Shown here piece by piece: positions 15,637 through 18,493 of a DNA stretch of 18,493 bases; positions within the stretch are counted from its first letter, which is position 1; each line of letters starts with the position of its first letter. The notes below the pieces were generated by a model. The model was not told the origin of the DNA. It worked only from the letters and a program-made list of their open reading frames with translations, and made no database searches. Source of the stretch: Erythrobacter sp. UBA2510 (GTDB taxonomy: Bacteria; Pseudomonadota; Alphaproteobacteria; Sphingomonadales; Sphingomonadaceae); the NCBI GenBank assembly GCA_002341345.1, contig DDNW01000146.1:420-18912 (forward strand), given 5' to 3'. The position numbers were made by a program, and so were the translations under genes.

Positions 15637-17183
15637 TAGTGCGCCCCTTCCAGGCCATGTTCTTCTGTAGCGGCAGCATCATGGTCGCCCCCGGATTCGC
15701 TCAGGGCTAGCTGCGCATCGCTGTGCGGTGTGGCCCGCGCAATCCGCGCATCGAGCGCGGCGATGTCGCTGCGCATCGGTGCCAGGAAGCTTTCCGGATA
15801 GACGCCCATCCACAGTACGACGGCGGCAATCGGGGCCAGCAGCGCAATCTCGCGACCCGACAGGTCAGGCATGGCAGCGGCATCGGCGTTCTTCTGCTCG
15901 CCAAAGGCCACGCGGCGATAGAGCCACAGCATATAGGCCGCGCCGAGAATAATGCCGGTCGTGCAGACGAAAGCCACCCAGCTCGAAATCTGGTAGATAC
16001 CCGCCAGGCTCAGGAACTCGCCGACGAAGCCACTTGTCCCCGGCAGGCCGATGCTGGCCATGGTGAAGAGCAGGAACAGCACGGCATAGCGCGGCATGTT
16101 GATCGAGAGGCCACCGTAACGCGCGATCTCGCGGGTATGCAGCCGGTCGTAGATCACACCCACGCACAGGAACAGCGCGCCCGAGACGAGGCCGTGGCTG
16201 AGCATCACGATCATCGCGCCTTCGAGGCCTTGCACGTTGAAGGCGAACAGCCCGACCGTCACGATCGCCATATGCGCGACCGAGGAATAGGCAATCAGCT
16301 TCTTCATATCGTGCTGGATCAGCGCGATCAGACTGGTGACGACCACCGCCACCATGGAGAGCGCGAAGATCAGCCACGCAAATTGCGCGGATGCCTCGGG
16401 GAACATCGGCAGGCTGAAGCGGATGAAGCCATAGCCGCCCAGCTTGAGCAATACGCCCGCAAGGATGACCGAACCTGCAGTCGGTGCCTGCACGTGCGCG
16501 TCGGGCAGCCAGGTGTGGACCGGCCACATCGGCATCTTCACTGCGAAGCTGGCGAAGAAGGCCAGCCACAGCCACGTCTGCGCCTCGGGCGGGAAGTCGG
16601 TTTGCAACAACGTCGGAATGTCTGTGGTGCCCGCGTAATCGGTCATCCAGAACATCGCGATCAGCATCAGCACCGATCCGAGCAGCGTGTAGAGGAAGAA
16701 TTTGTAGCTGGCGTAGATGCGGTTATCGCCACCCCAGATGCCGATGATCAGGTACATCGGGATCAGGCCTGCTTCGAAGAAGATGTAGAACAGGAACAGG
16801 TCCTGCGCCGCGAAGGTGCCGATCATCAACACCTCCATGAACAGGAAAGCCGCCATGTACTCGCCCACGCGCTTGGTAATGGCGTTCCAGCTCGCCCCGA
16901 TGCACACCGGCATCAGGAAGACCGACAGCATGATGAGCATCAGCGCGATGCCGTCGATGCCAAGCGCCCAGGTGAAACCGGCGAAGATGTCGGCGCGTTC
17001 GGTAAATTGCCACTGCGCCCCGCCAATGTCGAAATTGGCCCACAGCAGTACGCCCAGCACGAAGTCGACCAGCGTCGCACCCAGCGCGATCTGGCGTGCG
17101 GCACGGTCGCCCACGAACAGGCAGGCAATCGCCCCTGCCAGCGGGACGAGCAGCATCAGCGAAAGGATCGGAAAGCCCCCCAT
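15636..17183 (-). CDS. nuoM: NADH-quinone oxidoreductase subunit M
   Basis: This antiporter-like proton-pumping subunit of complex I has 515 residues and about 14 hydrophobic helices. Conserved charged residues are in place: Glu137 in FFEAGLIPMYLIIGIWGG, Lys216 in FAVKMPMWPVHTWLPDAH and Lys247 in VLLKLGGYGF, the counterparts of E. coli NuoM E144, K234 and K265. AYSSVAHM and GTSGFVGEFL are family signatures. The C-terminal tail after the last helix is long and acidic/His-rich (ESGGDHDAAATEEHGLEGAH), which is not needed for pumping. Start and stop overlap the neighbours by single bases: nuoL TGA with nuoM ATG, and nuoM TAA with nuoN ATG. Confidence 0.97.
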   Translation of the reverse strand: MGGFPILSLMLLVPLAGAIACLFVGDRAARQIALGATLVDFVLGVLLWANFDIGGAQWQFTERADIFAGFTWALGIDGIALMLIMLSVFLMPVCIGASWNAITKRVGEYMAAFLFMEVLMIGTFAAQDLFLFYIFFEAGLIPMYLIIGIWGGDNRIYASYKFFLYTLLGSVLMLIAMFWMTDYAGTTDIPTLLQTDFPPEAQTWLWLAFFASFAVKMPMWPVHTWLPDAHVQAPTAGSVILAGVLLKLGGYGFIRFSLPMFPEASAQFAWLIFALSMVAVVVTSLIALIQHDMKKLIAYSSVAHMAIVTVGLFAFNVQGLEGAMIVMLSHGLVSGALFLCVGVIYDRLHTREIARYGGLSINMPRYAVLFLLFTMASIGLPGTSGFVGEFLSLAGIYQISSWVAFVCTTGIILGAAYMLWLYRRVAFGEQKNADAAAMPDLSGREIALLAPIAAVVLWMGVYPESFLAPMRSDIAALDARIARATPHSDAQLALSESGGDHDAAATEEHGLEGAH

Positions 17184-18493
17184 CAGAACAGGATCCAGGT
17201 TATCGCGGCGACAAGGCCGAGCAACATGATGAGCGCATAGCTGGTCAGGTAGCCGGACTGCACCTTCTTCGCCAGCACGGCGCCTTGCGAGACGACCCAG
17301 GCCGCACCATCAGGCCCGAACCGGTTGATCGTGCCCTCGTCACCCTGTTTCCAGAATACGCGGCCCAGCCACATTGCAGGCTTCACGAAGACTACATTGT
17401 AGAGCTCGTCGAAATACCACTTGTTGTACACGAAGCGGTAGATCGGGCCGAGCTGCTCGACCACGGCGGCCGGAAACCTGGTGTTCCGGATGTAGCCGTA
17501 CCAGGCGATGACGAAGCCGATCACCATGACGATGAAGGCAGCATATTTCACCAGCGTCGGCACCTCGTGCATCGCGTGCATCAGATGCTCGGAATAAGCG
17601 AGCGAGCCGTTCCAGAACCCTTCCTGCTCGAGGAATGGATCGTGGAAAACCTGTCCGGCCAACACCGCGCCCAGCGACAATACGCCCAACGGGATCAGCA
17701 TGGTCAGCGGGCTTTCATGCGGATGATAGCCGCCGGTGGTGTCCTCGCCCGCCTGCTCCGGCGTTTTGTGGACCGAGTGCTGGATATGCTCGCTCTCGAT
17801 CCACCGCGGCTTTCCGAAGAAGGTCAGGAAGACGAGCCGCCAGCTGTAGAAACTGGTCAGCAGCGCGGCGATCGTCCCGAGCCAGAAGGCGAAGTTCGAG
17901 AACTCGCCATCGGCGGCATAGGCGACCTCCAGAATAGCGTCCTTCGACCAGAAACCGGCAAAGCCCGCACCCAGATGGTAGATGCCGACACCGGTGATCG
18001 CCAGCGTACCGATCAGCATCGCCCAGAAGGTGAGCGGGATGTGCTTACGCAGCGCGCCATAATACCGCATGTCCTGCTCGTGGTGCATGGCGTGGATCAC
18101 GCTACCCGCGCCGAGGAACAGCAGCGCTTTGAAGAAAGCGTGCGTGAACAGGTGGAACATCGCCGCATTGTAGGCACCGACACCGGCGGCGAAGAACATG
18201 TAGCCGAGCTGCGAGCAGGTCGAATAAGCGATCACCCGCTTGATGTCCCACTGGCAGGTGCCGATGGTCGCAGCGAACAGACAGGTTGCAGCGCCGATCA
18301 CGGTGACGAAGGTCAGCGCGGCAGGCGCGGCCTCGAACATCGGTGACAGGCGACAGACCATGAATACGCCCGCGGTCACCATGGTGGCGGCGTGGATCAG
18401 TGCGGAAACGGGCGTCGGGCCCTCCATCGCATCAGGCAGCCAGGTGTGCAGGAACAGCTGGGCCGACTTGCCCATCGCGCCGATGAACAGCAG
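17183..18493 (-). CDS. nuoL: NADH-quinone oxidoreductase subunit L (N-terminus outside window)
   Basis: Reading is open from the window edge; the first codon in frame ends at 18493 and 436 codons remain to the stop. The visible part begins [20 protein letters not shown] and includes [20 protein letters not shown], the central antiporter-module signature, then the C-terminal region that in complex I holds the long horizontal helix running along NuoM and NuoN. About the first 240 residues lie beyond the window. NuoL is the distal proton-pumping subunit. The insertion after [14 protein letters not shown] contains [19 protein letters not shown], a hydrophilic loop common in alphaproteobacterial NuoL. 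The gene starts the visible part of a nuoL-M-N-birA-coaX-rnj-DUF1467 run. Confidence 0.97.
   Translation of the reverse strand: MLFIGAMGKSAQLFLHTWLPDAMEGPTPVSALIHAATMVTAGVFMVCRLSPMFEAAPAALTFVTVIGAATCLFAATIGTCQWDIKRVIAYSTCSQLGYMFFAAGVGAYNAAMFHLFTHAFFKALLFLGAGSVIHAMHHEQDMRYYGALRKHIPLTFWAMLIGTLAITGVGIYHLGAGFAGFWSKDAILEVAYAADGEFSNFAFWLGTIAALLTSFYSWRLVFLTFFGKPRWIESEHIQHSVHKTPEQAGEDTTGGYHPHESPLTMLIPLGVLSLGAVLAGQVFHDPFLEQEGFWNGSLAYSEHLMHAMHEVPTLVKYAAFIVMVIGFVIAWYGYIRNTRFPAAVVEQLGPIYRFVYNKWYFDELYNVVFVKPAMWLGRVFWKQGDEGTINRFGPDGAAWVVSQGAVLAKKVQSGYLTSYALIMLLGLVAAITWILF

Noticed and set aside
15723..17240. A 505-codon open frame on the + strand opposite nuoM
   Set aside because: It is antisense to a gene with intact family motifs, and its product is Arg/His/Gln-rich without domains. 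Long antisense frames are expected in GC-rich DNA with strong third-position bias.
1..18493. tRNA genes, CRISPR arrays, prophage or transposase genes
   Set aside because: None seen on reading through; nearly all DNA is accounted for by housekeeping-type genes with short gaps, and no regular spaced repeats or transposase motifs were noticed.

Overview
The window is a GC-rich, gene-dense stretch of ordinary chromosome. Protein sequences and gene order point to an alphaproteobacterium, most likely order Sphingomonadales and perhaps Erythrobacteraceae. The main signs are gltX beside gltA, a short ComEC beside lexA, and a nuoLMN-birA-coaX-RNase J-DUF1467 cluster. I see no tRNA, rRNA, CRISPR array, phage gene or complete insertion sequence. 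The taxonomic placement is inference.

Layout. Bases 1-110 (+) hold the last 35 codons of a probable lexA. It converges on a competence-family membrane channel gene, comEC (-), which ends at 126. comEC and gltX (+) diverge with almost no space between them. gltX is followed after 36 bp by gltA (+), which has a TTG start behind a good Shine-Dalgarno. gltA meets an oppositely directed three-gene unit (7910 to 5173, -) with only 3 bp between the stop codons. That unit encodes an HPt-like protein, an uncharacterised helical protein and a soluble histidine-kinase-like protein. A 70 bp intergenic region separates it from a divergent 860-residue two-TM coiled-coil protein (7981-10563, +) with TipN-like architecture. 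The rest, on the minus strand from 18493 down to 10695, is one tightly packed cluster: nuoL (5' end outside the window), nuoM, nuoN, birA, coaX, a ribonuclease J-type nuclease and a DUF1467 membrane protein.

How the genes fit together. NuoL, NuoM and NuoN are the antiporter-like proton-pumping subunits of respiratory complex I. BirA attaches biotin and CoaX begins coenzyme A synthesis. RNase J processes or degrades RNA. Overlapping or nearly touching stop and start codons suggest one long transcript. GltX and GltA are housekeeping enzymes.

The most interesting part is 5173-10563. Two proteins in one operon look like phosphorelay components, but both have lost the phospho-accepting histidine: Pro in the kinase H-box and Leu in the HPt motif. 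They are transcribed away from a putative polarity scaffold, and the shared intergenic region carries a GGTTAA-N8-TTAACC palindrome resembling, but not matching, a CtrA site. This may be a non-canonical cell-cycle or polarity module. The missing histidines are visible in the sequence; the functional link is inference. A second unexplained element is a 14-bp imperfect inverted repeat (10593-10680) between two convergent genes.
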